Shown here: positions 32,677 through 61,499 of the stretch, piece by piece
Layout of the letters: each line of letters starts with the position of its first letter
Numbering within the stretch: the first letter of the stretch is position 1
Assembly (NCBI RefSeq): GCF_043641665.1
Contig: NC_092188.1
Location: 18,869,704 to 18,933,703, forward strand
Source of the DNA: Enoplosus armatus
Taxonomy: Eukaryota > Chordata > Actinopteri > Centrarchiformes > Enoplosidae
Length of the DNA: 64,000 nt
Reading direction: 5' to 3'
Notes under the pieces: model-generated
What the model was told of the DNA's origin: nothing
Seen by the model: only the letters and a program-made list of their open reading frames with translations
Database searches by the model: none
Position numbers and translations under genes: made by a program

Positions 32677-33847
32677 CAAAACACAAACGCGCACCAGTGT
32701 TTTTCATGTGACTTTGAAGAATGTTGTAAGTATATGGATCAGGAATGGAAAATGCATGTGCTTTTCACTCTGTGTAGTTATCTGTACTTGATAGGGATGT
32801 TATGGAAACACACGAGAGGTAACCTCAACAACGTCATGTTCAACATCTGATATCCCTTCATCTCAGAGGTTTGAAAAGAAGGGATATTTTGTCAGGTTTT
32901 GAGCATGAAGAAATACAATATTGCCATAATTTCAGAATCCCCAATTAAGACCCATTAGCTCTAAATTAACTATTTGAAAATGTATAATGATAAAAAAATA
33001 TGCACATGGCTCATTCAGGTGATATCCATTTTGGATACACAACTGATATTAAATACATAGAGATGTATTTTTTTTACATTTAGGCCCTTAGAAAATATTG
33101 TCTGTACATGTGTGTCAATTTAAGTCACATTCTCTGAGTGCCATGAATTACTGCTTGGTACATACTGTATGTTGTGAAATTGTTGTTCCTCCATCTTGGA
33201 TATAAATTTAGGGCTCCCAATAACTGTGATGTGATAATGCACACACCTTCAGGAAAAAAATTCGAAATAGAAATAGTCAGAAATATTTTTCCAACTATAT
33301 TTTGATGGAAAAGTCATTGAGGCCTTTCTGTGGAGTGTGTTGATACCATGCAATAATATGTGGATGGACTATTGTGGGAGATATTTATTATGATACCTGT
33401 AAGACTTTACAGGTTTTACCAATTTGTTTTTACCAACACTTCTGCCCAGAACTCTGGCTTTCCTTCCATCTATGACACCTCTCTTACACAAACAGAGTCT
33501 GTTTCTAATCACTGGTTTAAAATGTCCAGTCTTCAATGCAGGTTTGTGGGAGCTTTTTAACTATCAGGGAGACAGGACACTGAAGGTGCATGTGAATCTA
33601 AATAAGGGAACAGAGCTGAAAGTAGTGCTCAGTACTGCAACAAACTAGTCAAACAGCACCCTTTTACGTCACACTACACCCCTGTAATGAAAGGATTAAC
33701 TAACGCTGTAGCACTTTGCAAGCTTACCAAGCCTCTCCACACTGTTATGTTTTTGTTTTGACCATAACTCTGCGACGAAGTGCTGGATATAATGCCGTAC
33801 TTTCTGATGTGCTGACTCTAACCACTCTGTGAAATCCTCCTAATAAA
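32677..33847 (+). other. ccdc127: 3'UTR of ccdc127 ending at AATAAA 33842-33847
   Basis: There is no coding sequence after the stop. A canonical AATAAA at 33842-33847 followed by T-rich sequence is the best end signal, giving a 3'UTR of about 1.2 kb. Confidence 0.5.
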
Positions 33848-33970
33848 TCTTTGGTTTAAGGACCTTCATTTCCTGTTCTTGTTTTCTCCTTACAATCTCA
33901 AAAGTACTGCTCTATTTACCAAAGTACAATGTCAGCTCACTGTTGGTCCCTTTACAATGTTGTTGACTTA

Positions 33971-33987
33971 CCACAAGGGGGTGCTGG
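33971..33987 (+). promoter_or_regulatory. CTCF-like motif
   Basis: CCACAAGGGGGTGCTGG matches the CTCF core with one mismatch at the GC position. It sits just past the ccdc127 end, between it and a convergent minus-strand gene. Occupancy is unknown. Confidence 0.4.
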
Positions 33988-34533
33988 ATTTCCATACGGA
34001 AGAATTATTATTTAGTACAATAGCTATGTGGAAGCTCATAATGCATACATAAAAAACAGTATGCAACAGGAATAGATGGAAACAACTGACACATTACAAA
34101 AGTCCCAACCTCAACATAACACATTATTTGTTGTATTTTCATTTCAACATTTCTCCTTGAACATCGTGTACAATCATCCAAAAGAGTATGTGTCAGAATG
34201 TGTTGATAGCTCCAATATAATGATATACTATTACATATTAGTAGAGCACGTAATTTACAAATTCATCAATTCAACATTATTTCACATTTTTAAAGATAAT
34301 AATTTAATCTTTTAATCAGGAGGAAAGAAATCCAGCGAACTATCAAGTTAGTTAGAGTTTGTCATACATAAAAACAATACTCATGAGGCACATCATCGTG
34401 AGGCAATCTTTCTTTCAAAAGTCTCTGTTCAGATTGTTTATACTATTTAGAAGTACATTTTAATTGACTAATACCAGTATATAAATTACAATAACAACAG
34501 CCATGTTATATTTTAAAATGTACCCTCCTAGCT

Positions 34534-35639
34534 TCACTCTCTCCTCTGCACCCGATGAGAGATATCCCTTGGTGAGGACATCAGGCTCGAGGCTCTGAAG
34601 TTCTCTCTGACTGGCTTGCTGAGGTCCTGAGTTAAGGTGGTCGCTTCCTGCTCATCCACTCCACCCTTCCTCAGTATGACTGGCTGTTGTTCGGTGTACC
34701 CAAAGGTGGCTGTGGCGCGACGCAGGTCCCGGCTGGTGTTGAAGAAGGGTAGCTGGTGCTCCGTCATGGCTCTGCTGTTGCTGCCCAGCCTCAGCGTCTG
34801 GCTGGGACTCCTCTCGACCATGAAGTGCACCACCTGTTGCTGCTTGTAACTCTCTCTACGACTGCTGTCTGTCTCTGAGAGCGTCAGCCTGGAACACATT
34901 GCACACACCAGATAAAGGACTTTTAATCTGCTCTCTGTAACACACATATCTATTTCAAATTCTTTCAAATAGCTTATAGACTTTAGGGTAAATCCACACT
35001 GAATTACTCAGGAAGTAAACTGCTGCTTCACTGCTCTTGGTTAGTTGAAACTTTGAAGCTGGTTGCCTTTTTGACCACACCACATTACGTATTACAGGTG
35101 TTTTCCTTTAGCAGTCACAGACAACACACCTGCAGTGACATCTCTGAGGTCATGAAGTGCAACTTGGGCAGTGCAGCAGCAGTTTTAAGCCTCTAAAACC
35201 CAAGTTGTTTGTGTACCACTGTGGATTTTACCCTCTAAGTCAGAATAGAGTATGACCATGCCATGTGTTTACAGTGAAAACACAGTGAGCACATGGGCTG
35301 TTCCTTTGTCCTTTACCCTGCTGCTTGTCACAACACCATACTGAGCACTAAACACCATACAAACCTATGAATACTTTTTATAGTTTACATTAACATAATA
35401 GAGAGAACACAGTAGAGACAGACAGTGCATGTGTTGCAGTGATTCATACAGAACGTAGGAAACTAGACTAAAGCAGAATTTCTAACCAGGAGGAGAACGA
35501 CCTACTTGTATTGTGGTCTCGTTTCAAGGACCAGGCTCAGCCAACATGCCTGGTAGCTCTCCTTCCTCCACTGGTTGTCCTCCTGAAGATCACAGTAGGA
35601 GTTCACCAGGTAGCAGCCTCCTCTGCTCACACAGTGCAT
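34534..35639 (-). CDS. Uncharacterised two-exon protein, 162 aa
   Basis: I do not recognise this protein. Two exons on the minus strand (35506-35639, then 34534-34888) join through a good donor (AA|GTAGGT) and an acceptor after TGTTCCAG. This gives 489 bases, 163 codons including a TGA stop. An in-frame TGA lies upstream of the ATG, so the start is defined. The N-terminus is Cys/Tyr-rich (MHCVSRGGCYLVNSYCDLQ, four Cys within 25 residues). The rest is hydrophilic, rich in Ser, Arg, Gln and Thr, with no transmembrane segment and no signal peptide. Recognisable stretches are LPFFNTSRDLRRATATFGY and ENFRASSLMSSPRD. The composition fits a small, possibly cilium- or testis-type structural protein, but that is a guess. 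The minus-strand reading is preferred over overlapping plus-strand frames because the splice sites and phase agree. Confidence 0.6.
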
Positions 35640-37216
35640 GGTGTGAGTGTGTCGAGGGTGTGAATGTCAGTGATGTCTATGTGAAAAGCCAGAACTGTGC
35701 CAAGACAAATGTCCTCTTTGACTCTGTGTCTGACTTGACTGGCATAAAAGTCAAGGGTGACAGATACAACGAGCGATCAAATCACGTGTTATCATCAATG
35801 TGTGTACCAAGCAGTCTGAGATGTGTGTGTGTGTGTGTGTTGGGCAATGTCTTAAATATCCAGTCTTGTTTCTATTTTTACTCCTCTGCATCACTTTGTA
35901 GTGAATGTCCTCACTTCAGGCATCCTGAAGGTTGGTTTTCATTTGAAAACGAGCTTCAGCTCTTTCCATGACGTGAGTCAACCATGTGAATCCAGATGAA
36001 AGTTGAATGCAAACCCCCTCTAATTTAATTTATTGAACGTTATTTGTGTTGCATCATGTACCTGTAGATAAAAAGAGAAGTAATCAAACAATATTAACTT
36101 GTGCAAAATGGAGTGCAACTTGGTGTACCTTTGGTTACTTTCTTTGTATTATGTTTTGGATTTAATCATGTGCATGTGAGTATAGGTTTGTGGAGACCTA
36201 CGTGTTTACATCCGTGTGTGTGTTGACAGAAATATGAAATGTCTAATCTGTTTGAATGAGGTGGATCCAGAGTTCAACACATCAGGTCAAAGAGAATATC
36301 CTCCCACTCCTCAGATGTCTCTCACACAGGCCACATGTCACAGGAAGGAAACAGCTGAATGCGATCAGATCACTGACTGACAGTCAGAATCCAGCTCATT
36401 AATCCAGAGCTGCATCAGTTCCTGAGCAAAAAAAATCATGTTAAAGACTGCAAACGTAACATTTGTGATGGACTCATTTTTTAGAGAAATCCTCTGTCAC
36501 CATCTGCACTGTGCATTTGACCCGTGGATGGTTTGCCTCTCTGTTACCTGATGTGGGATAATCAGGGAGTGATGGAGACGAAGAGTGGACAATGACAGAG
36601 CCCTGAGCTCAACAGAGCTTTTATTTCAGCTATGATGAATAGATGTGAAAAAAGGTTGGGAGGCAAGTAAAAGACCATGCTGGATTCACACTAAATGCTC
36701 ACCAGGACAGAGAAACACAGCAGGATTAGAGCTGCAGCACAATGCAAAAGATTGCTATCTAGATGTCTGTGTGTGAAACTAGTTACAACGTCATTTGATT
36801 GGAGGAAACATTCTTCCACACTACATTACTGTGGCGTTTTACCACTTTCTCGAACAACAGTTGTACCTCCACAAGTGAATTGTTTGTCAGTGAAGCTCTT
36901 TGACAGAATATCGCTTTAAACCCTGACTACTCTTGCTGTCGCAGGGACATTGGCAACCCCAGTTTCATCAAACCGTGAGAGTGAAACTGAATCAGAGGCA
37001 GTGGAAGGTATGCTGGACTCGTCCCAGCAAAAACAGCCTGTTCCAGCAACACAAGAGCCAGTATTACATGACTCCAGTTTGATGCTGAATCCTGACTAAC
37101 AGACGTTGCTGTGGCAACACAAACGTACGTCCACAAACAAACACAGGCGTCTCATCGTGTTCAGAAGCGGCAATTAGTTTTCCATCTCGATTAGGCAATT
37201 CAACAGCCAAGTCATT
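35640..37216. other. Intergenic interval, no gene seen
   Basis: It contains a TG microsatellite (35822-35841) and the probable promoter of the minus-strand gene to the left. Short open frames here have no family resemblance. Confidence 0.5.
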
Positions 37217-38274
37217 TAATGTAGAGAGTTTTGTTTTTTTTAACAATATATTTATTAAACTTTTTCATTTATACACATGTATGCATACAATTGTCACAAC
37301 CATATAAATATGTGCTTCAACAAACAGCACACTTTTTGAGACATGTGTGATAAACAAACAAAAACCACAACAAAAAGAAAATCAGTAATGAAGAAAGAAA
37401 AAATATATCTCTCAGAAGACTATGTATACATCTCAAAAGTGCAATACAGTCAAGGGCATCTCATCACTCACTTAGTTAAAACTTATTCTACTGAATCACG
37501 AGGTTTACATCACAAATCATCCCCACGTCCTCGACATCCAAATCTACAGATTTCACGAACGCCTCAAATGGCCCCCATATTTTCTCAAAGAAATCCTGCC
37601 TCCCTTTTTGTATATATGTCACCTTTGGCACATTGGTCTTTTTCCAAAACAGTGCAATTGATCTTTTAGCATGTAGAAGACACACATCAATCATTATTTG
37701 TTCACTTTTGGTGAATTTGGAGTTCTTTGGACAGATTCCTAATATATAGAGAGCAGGATTCCTTGGGATATGCTTTGAGATCATTTTTTCTATTGCTTTA
37801 CTAACCTCCTCCCAAAAAGCTTTTACCTTATTACATTGCCATACACAGTGAAATAGCGTCCCTTTCTCCTCATTACATTTTATACACAAATCCAGAGTAT
37901 ATTTACTCAAAATAACTGGGATAATATATGTTCTCATAAGCCATTTATGTTGCAACAGTCTAAATCGTGTACTGATTGATTGAGTGTGAGCTTTGGTATA
38001 CACTCTTTCCCAGTCCTCTGATGGTATATCCATTTTTAAGTCTTCCCTCCATGCATTTCTTTTATAATCTGAATTTTCAGTTGAATTGAATAGTAACAAA
38101 TTGTATAGCTCTGATACAGAACCTATACTTGAGCTGTCTTTGGACACAAGTTTTTCTATATCAGATAATGGAGGCTTGGTTAGTAGATTGGCTTGTCCTG
38201 ATGAAGCTTCTGAGCTGAAGGTATTTTTTATTTATACCGAATTGGCACCTAATTTCTTCATAATGTAGAGAGTT
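37217..38274 (-). mobile_element. 5'-truncated LINE insertion with 14-bp target-site duplication
   Basis: The word TAATGTAGAGAGTT occurs at 37217-37230 and again at 38261-38274, bracketing about 1,030 bases. On the minus strand the insert ends in an A-rich tail directly beside the left copy, and its 5' end is cut off inside the reverse-transcriptase polyprotein. This is the signature of target-primed reverse transcription. The retained ORF is the C-terminal part of an L1/Tx1-type polyprotein. Confidence 0.85.
37488..38260 (-). pseudogene. LINE polyprotein C-terminal fragment
   Basis: The open frame from 38147 to 37488 (219 codons) shows the cysteine/histidine block CIKCNEEKGTLFHCVWQC found after the reverse transcriptase of L1-like fish LINEs. 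Upstream, 38148-38260 continues the similarity (KKYLQLRSFIR-like) but in another phase with a stop, so the copy is frame-broken and 5' truncated. Endonuclease and reverse-transcriptase catalytic domains are absent. It cannot be autonomous. Confidence 0.8.
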
Positions 38275-38435
38275 ATGAGCATGATTATCGTGCCACTAGT
38301 ATTCATGTACATAGGTCATCATTTGTTATGTATTAGTTGCAGCTTTCTTATTCAGTGTTTGAAATCTTAAGAAATAAGATTACATTCATTTTTTTAAAAG
38401 AACAAAATAGCACAAGATTATCTTTTTTCAAGTAA

Positions 38436-38441
38436 TTTATT
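38436..38441 (-). terminator. mrpl32: Polyadenylation signal AATAAA for mrpl32
   Basis: A minus-strand AATAAA lies 307 bases beyond the mrpl32 stop, giving a short 3'UTR. The gap to the LINE insertion (38275) has no other feature. Confidence 0.6.
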
Positions 38442-38747
38442 GTCAAACATTCAAATATTATACAGCAAATTTCTCAGTCGAAAATATGATAGACTTGGCG
38501 TCAAGTCTGCAAACAATGACAAGAAAAGACCAACAACTCCAAAGACCTTGTGGTTATGTGAGCCCTACATCTTTTTTATACCCACACATGAATGTTATAG
38601 TACAGTATGTTCACAGAGATAAACTTATGTCTGATGTGTCAGTATTTACCAAGGCTCCTGGTCATCAACCTCTTTGATTTAGTGAACAACAGACTGGACA
38701 AAATATGCCATCAGAGTGTATCTGACCAGACACTTAATATCTCAGCA

Positions 38748-40179
38748 TCAGTAGCTGAACCAGGCAGGCCTCTTCCTGGCTCTCTCCACAATCCTCTTGT
38801 CTTTGTCCTGCTGGCTCGGAGTCTCACCCTCATACAGGACCACAGTCTCCACAGTCGGGGCCCTCAGTGGGCCGCCCTCCATTCCTTTAATCTGTTGACG
38901 AATCAGACCAGTCTCCTTGCACACCTTAGCATAACAGAAGCCACACATGATGTGTTTCTGCTTCAAGTGGCCACACTCTGGACATGGCTCGATGTTGGTC
39001 TGAGAGAGGGAGACAGAGAAAGACACAGAAAGTGGAGACTGTGAGAACAATGTAATGGCAACACTGTTTCTAAATGACTTCTGACATATATTTGGCATTT
39101 CCTGGACTGCAGTTTCTTGTTAGTTATTGGCCAACATATACATCAATGCTGATATAGGTGTGATCAGCTAGTATCAACCTGTAATATCAGCCAACCTGGT
39201 GCAAGCAGTTCTGTTGTTACTGAAAATGACTAGTGTCAGATATTGCTTTAAAATGATATCAATCAGGCTTGTACACTGAAGAAAGATCATTGGTGATTCT
39301 AAGAGATTTGTGCCCCAGTTTGTTCCTTGTATGCTGAGAAAAGCATAAAGCAACTTTAGTTCAAAGTAGCTCTCAATTAAACTGCTAACAACAAAGTGTG
39401 CGGATAATTGTGATTGATTAGAGGTATACTGATACCATTTTTCTGAAAAGATCTGAGTTCTAGGTACTCATTAAGTGGATCATGATTATTAAATTAGTAA
39501 TTCTCTGTATTGAACATGAATTGAATAAGATGTAAATGTGCCTCAGTCACATTGAACAACCAGGGATCCTAAACATAACATCCGGTTAAACTGGGTAAAC
39601 TGTTAGTGTGTCTATCCAACTTTTATCTGAGTAAAGATTTGATTATATTTTCAAATAGATATTTCTGTTTGCAATTGTAATTTTTAAATATGTTCATGCC
39701 ACACACCAAATTCCATTAAACTTAAATGTACAGGGGTGTGTTACAGCTGATATCTCCAAAGCTTTGCTAGTCCATCCCAATCAAGCAGTACAGATAGGCC
39801 CTAGTCAGTGTACCTTGACTTTTAGGAGTTTGCTGTCAGCTCTCCTCCTGGTGCGGTTGACCTCTATAGTGCGCCTCTTTTTGGGTACTGCCATCCACAG
39901 GATGCTGTCTAGGAGGCCAGGGGGCTGCTCTGGGCTCTGCTGCTCCTCCAGCTCATCCTCCTTGTCAAGCTGAGGCAGGATGCTGGGGCCATTCACTGCC
40001 AGCGCTGGAGCTGCACACAGGAAAAACATGGTTACCATCTTATTACTGCAACCCAAGTCAATCAGTTCAGTAAGGCCAGAAAAAAGGATGTACATGTAGA
40101 GAGACAGCTGAGGCAAGATGACAAAGACAGATGGTAGGCAACGATAGCGAGTCTACACTTGGGATGAAATCAAATTGAA

Positions 40180-40234
<55 letters not shown>

Positions 40235-40427
40235 TGTGTGTGTGTGTGTGTGTGTGTTTGTCAGGGACAGAGCTTGTTACCGTGATTAGCAGTAACGTTA
40301 GCTTCCGTCCCGAGCTCCGGTCGGTAAACTCACCCAGGTGTCTGTCTAGTCCCGTCGCCTGCAGAAGTCTGCTTTCAATGCGTAGCAAAGAGCATCTGAG
40401 GCTGTGCACTAAAGCGCCTAAATTCAT
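38748..40427 (-). CDS. mrpl32: Mitochondrial large ribosomal subunit protein bL32m, 180 aa
   Basis: Three exons (40334-40427, 39814-40010, 38748-38999) total 543 bases with matching phases. Residues 1 to about 70 are a variable N-terminal part with Arg and Leu, as expected for a mitochondrial presequence. The mature core begins near [21 protein letters not shown]. The zinc-binding pairs CPEC and CGFC/C follow ([20 protein letters not shown]), then KAPT-like and [12 protein letters not shown] segments and a C-terminus of RKRPAWFSY. Human MRPL32 is 188 residues. In yeast and mammals the protein is matured by the m-AAA protease before assembly of the 54S/39S subunit. It is divergent from psma2, an arrangement also found in mammals. 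Confidence 0.95.
40182..40257. repeat. Compound (GA)n(GT)n microsatellite in mrpl32 intron 1
   Basis: About 50 bases of GA followed by about 26 bases of GT, close to the exon 1 donor of mrpl32. Confidence 0.95.
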
Positions 40428-41358
40428 GTTTTTGTTTTCAGCACGCTTCCTTTCCTTCCAACATGTCAAACAGCTCACGGTCACCGAGACTCAGTACGTC
40501 ATCAAACAGCGACAACAAACTATACTTCTTCTTCTGTTTAATTTCTGGCGGACAAGACGAAATAAGGCGCCTTACTACACCCTAGCGGTCAACTTTCTAA
40601 ACTGCATTCTTTAGTGAGTTCAGATAAATCTAACAAAACATGATGAGGCTTTCCAAGTTAATTCTCCAAACAACTCTGTGAATTCACATACTTTGTCACG
40701 AAAGTCTGGTGTAAATGTAGTTTTTACTCTAAGTTATTGTGTTTTTCAAAGATCTTGCTTGATTGTAGAGTGACATTCAATTGGAACATATTTATTTCTA
40801 TCTTATAATGTGTTTTAAGGATGTAAAGGTATTTCTGGTATATGTTTTAGAAAAGAAAATACATATGTCATTGTCTTTTAAATATCTTTTGTATTCTTTC
40901 ATTTCAAAATGATAAAGTTGATGGGGCGCGTACAAAAAGACCCACATTGATTTTTAATTCCTCTCTTATTGTACCACCAGATTACCAGTCTAGCATTGGT
41001 TCGACATAATTGATCATTCAAAATGAAGTATCATTAGAGTTAAAAGAGTAGCATGTTTTTTAACATATGTTTCTTCAGGTCTATAACTGTTTATTTTTTA
41101 TCCGTGTGTAATTTCAATTTCGGGAGACACAGAAAAGCTAGAGGGAGAGATTTTACTTTTTTACTGATATGTTTATTCCACAGACTTGCTTTTCGAATTC
41201 TTTATATTCTATCTTTACTATATATCAATATCGTTAGGTTTGTAGGTCCTATGACACTCAAGGTAGAAGTTTAATGCAAGTCTTTATAGGTGGCAGTATA
41301 CACCCTCAAGTGGATTAGCAACTCTCCAATCAACACAGAGTAGAAGAAGAAGAACAAG
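40428..41358. promoter_or_regulatory. Divergent promoter region of mrpl32 and psma2
   Basis: The interval of 931 bases between opposite start codons contains no coding sequence. The psma2 start lies in CAAGATGGCGG, a YY1-type element often found at housekeeping starts. Both leaders must lie here. Confidence 0.6.
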
Positions 41359-44055
<2,697 letters not shown>

Positions 44056-44983
44056 ACACACCCTCCTTTGTGAAGGGGCTTTCAGGCCACATTTCAAGAC
44101 AAAGACATAACAGCGCAGTAGCCAACAGTCTCATTACACATTTTTGTAAACCACAGTCATTCAGATGAGTTTGACCACATTGTGTTATGGCCAATCTGTT
44201 TCAGCCCTAAAACAGGGGAGGATGCTCGCTATAACTTCATAATGTTAAAGATTATTTACATGAGCTGGCAGAATCAGACAGCCTGCTTGGGATTATGCCC
44301 AGATCTATTTACTTAAAGTGAAAGCCTTTGTGTGTGTGTGTGTGTGTGTGTGTGCAGCTAACATGTAGCCACTCACAACTGCATTGACTAAACTCCATCA
44401 TTGGCCGTGAGATGGCAAATTCATGCTATCACATAACTAATTGGCTTTATTGTCAAACACATATCCTGGTACTGTGAAATGTGGCAGTTGGCTACTGTGC
44501 ATATGAAAAAGAATGTGGTCTCTGATGAGTGAAATCTCAAGTCTTCCATTGAATCCTTCAATTTTCTTGGTTTACAAATCAAGTGCGGTTGTTTTATGCA
44601 TTTATTCAGAATTTGATTACTTGTAACCATTGTGACAAATGTCTTCTGGTTCCACAAAAAGCAAAAACATTTAAATGGTAATGAGGCGAACAGTTATTAG
44701 AGATTAGAAAGAGCTTTGGTCTCTTGGGGTGATTTATTCATCCTAAACATTGACATTTTTCCCCATTACTCCCCTGACTGCATTTCATTAGTATCTCCTA
44801 AAATACACTAGGAAGGAGGATCAGCAAGTAGGGAGGATGCTATGGAAAGTTTTGAGATTTTACAGTCAGGATCTAGTTGCCTGTACAGCAGTTTTACACA
44901 ATGTACTCTTTCTTTTTTTCAGGCTAGAAACAATTCTAGAGTTTGTATGTTCTCTTCTGGTATCTGTCACTTATTCCAATAAA
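44056..44983 (+). other. psma2: 3'UTR of psma2
   Basis: Noncoding stretch ending at AATAAA (44978-44983). It includes a TG microsatellite at 44329-44354. Confidence 0.65.
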
Positions 44984-45562
44984 AGATGATGAGCCGATGT
45001 TGACTTTGAGTTTTAAATGAATATGCTATTGTTTGGAAATGGCAGTTTGAAGCAATTTTATCGTTAAATGCGTGAAACATGAATATACTGTCCGTACATG
45101 GTTTGTGTACATAATGAACGCGCGCTAGTGCGCAGTTTGGAGCAGAGCACGCTCTAACATAACCCGGAACACCTTTTCAATTTTTATACATATCTCTCCG
45201 CCCATGTTATGTTTAAACAAATACTATGACTGATATAGTATTGATAACAGTGACCACTAACATGTGCTGCATCGTCGGTGTGATGACAATAAAATTACTT
45301 ATACAGTTTGACTTCATTTAAAATTTTGCTGAGAGATCTATTTTTCTTGGCGGTAGCTCATTAGCTTCTTACCTCATAACCTCTGATGACGTTTATGGCG
45401 CCAGAAATCAAGGGTTTAGTGAGGAGCTTGTGCATGTCGGCCGGCGGATATTCACCGTTATCTGTGCTATGTTGGCGGTACCGTAAACGTTAGACATTTT
45501 AAAGCAGAATAGCGGCTGGTTATTCGTCGTTCGTGCTCGTATAAGGTCGGTTTGGAGTCAAG

Positions 45563-59752
<14,190 letters not shown>

Positions 59753-60634
59753 CTTTTCTACAGGAACAATGTGACCATTTTGTATTACTATGCTCATCAT
59801 CCTCTTTGTTGTGTAAATATACAGACATAGGTTCTATTTTCACAGAAACCTACAGGCACCTCTATTTGTGCATTAGCTAAATCTTTGTATTACCTCATTT
59901 GTTTATATTTAATTAAATGATTTTCCTCTAAATATCACTGTGCCTTTTTGTGTGCTGAAGATTTAGACTAACTAGAAGTTTAAGACTAGGAAATGCTACT
60001 GTTCGTGAAGAGTCATGTCATAGCTGGTCGTGTGACATTTGCCTTAACTCTTAGCAAACCCTGATTCACTTTGCCACCGCAGTGTTAAGGGGATTTGTAT
60101 TAGAACATACAGCTACAAGTTTTTCCCAGTAGTTCTTTTGTTACATGTACTTGTGTTTGAAGCCTGGACAGGTTGAGAAAAGCGCCAGTGAAGAAAGAAC
60201 TAACATGTCTTAGCTCCCATAATTAATGATTTTATTTCTGTATAATAAAAGGTGAAATAAAACACAATTAAATCTGTGGTAGCCACTACTGGAAAAAAAA
60301 AAAATCACAAGGTGTGCAGTGTGTGTGTAAATCCCAGTGTTCTTCAGGCCATACACTGCTCCGTGTCTGACGTTCAGTTTCTGCATCTGTATTAGTCTCA
60401 ATTTGTTTAGCCGCTTCCAAGTTTAACGTACACCCTTGTGATAGCAATAATGATAATAATGTTATCCTCTGGTATTTGTTCATCCCCTGTGCTAGTCGTT
60501 TTGACCCATGTTAACAGCGTGATTGTAAATAGATTTTATTGTGAAATTACTATCTACCCACAAACTCTGCTAGCTACAATTGCATTTTATTTTCGCACAG
60601 GTATTAATATATAATAAGGCGTTTGCGCAGCAGC
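59753..60634. other. 3'UTR of atad2 and intergenic spacer
   Basis: An ATTAAA at 59912-59917 is the likeliest atad2 polyadenylation signal. Beyond it nothing coding is seen up to the weak minus-strand segment at 60635. A poly-A run lies near 60293. Confidence 0.45.
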
Positions 60635-61020
60635 TTATCTATCTTTAACAAGATGCAACGCGCCTTCCTGTGTAGCCGAGTTAAAAATAAAGTGGGAGTC
60701 GTTGGGATAATCAACAGAACCGCAACACAAGACCAGACCAGTTTTACTAAAAGGAAACTTTGCAATGTCAGTGTTGTCCTCAAGTAGCTTCTCATACTGT
60801 CCTGACAGGTCATGTAAGGACATTTTGGCAGACTGCCGGTTCGGGGAACGAATGACTTTACAGCCCGCTTTAAACTGTTTATACCACTGTTATCCCCTGG
60901 ACAGCGCATGACTAAATCTACCTCATATAGAGTGTAAAGTGGTGGCGAAATATTGTACATTTTAGCCAAATTTTCGAAGTTGTTAGAGCACAGAGAGTCG
61001 CCGAGGAATGACGTCAAGAC
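60635..61020 (-). pseudogene. Possible frame-broken coding segment, family not recognised
   Basis: I do not recognise this. On the minus strand a plausible protein segment (NFENLAKMYNISPPLYTLYE, from about 60985 with an ATG at 60960) runs to about 60885. A second segment in another phase (YKQFKAGCKV, then MSLHDLSGQYEKLLEDNT to HLVKDR, stop at 60635) continues with similar composition. The two would join if one base near 60880-60890 were missing or extra, so this may be a pseudogene, an assembly error or chance. The pattern of short beta-like stretches followed by a basic helix (QSAKMSLHDL) faintly recalls a double-stranded-RNA-binding fold; this is speculative. Confidence 0.25.
61009..61016. 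promoter_or_regulatory. Palindromic CRE (TGACGTCA)
   Basis: A full cAMP-response-element palindrome lies in the spacer between the weak minus-strand segment and the CpG-rich leader of the zhx gene. Position supports a promoter role but binding is untested. Confidence 0.4.
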
Positions 61021-61179
61021 GTATCACATTGAATGATGACGCCGTTTGATCATTAAAAAGATCTGCCGTTAAAAAATATCAGAGAATTAGGTCAGCAAAC
61101 TAACATAGTAGCAGCGGTCACGTTATGAATGTAACCACCGTGTTTTTGATTCTTTAACTTTCACAAAAGCGCGACCCGA

Positions 61180-61499
61180 GCTTAAAAATAACCTGCTCGA
61201 CGAGGAGAGAGATGTCCGGTGTTTCCAGCATCTGCAGACGGGGGCCGTAGCCGTTAGACCGGTCCGTCTGTCTGTCTGTCTGCCTCCCTCCGCTGGGTTT
61301 GGGAGACCCGCAAGCCCAAATAACGTTAACGCTACTGTAGTCCCGGCCCGACTGGGGCTGAATGGTTTGCCAGGGGAAGGAGAGACACCGACAGATACCA
61401 CCAGACAACCTGAAGGCTGCTCTGCAGATACCCAGGAAATTACTTCTCGCCTCGTCTCGACAGCCTGGTAGCAACACTGTGCACATTTCAGTAGTTCCA
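61180..61499 (+). promoter_or_regulatory. CpG-rich promoter / probable noncoding first exon of the zhx gene
   Basis: This stretch is rich in CpG (CCGGTCCGTCTGTCTGTCTG, GGCCCGACTGG). It ends at a strong donor, CCA|GTAAGT, with exon end 61499. A matching acceptor (CTCCTCCAG, exon start 63330) precedes the coding start at 63449. The intron between, about 1.83 kb, contains no supported gene. The transcription start cannot be fixed. Confidence 0.5.

Noticed and set aside
35513..35971. 152-codon plus-strand open frame
   Set aside because: Overlaps the minus-strand exon 35506-35639, which has splice sites and matching phase; the plus product contains a microsatellite-encoded Cys-Val run.
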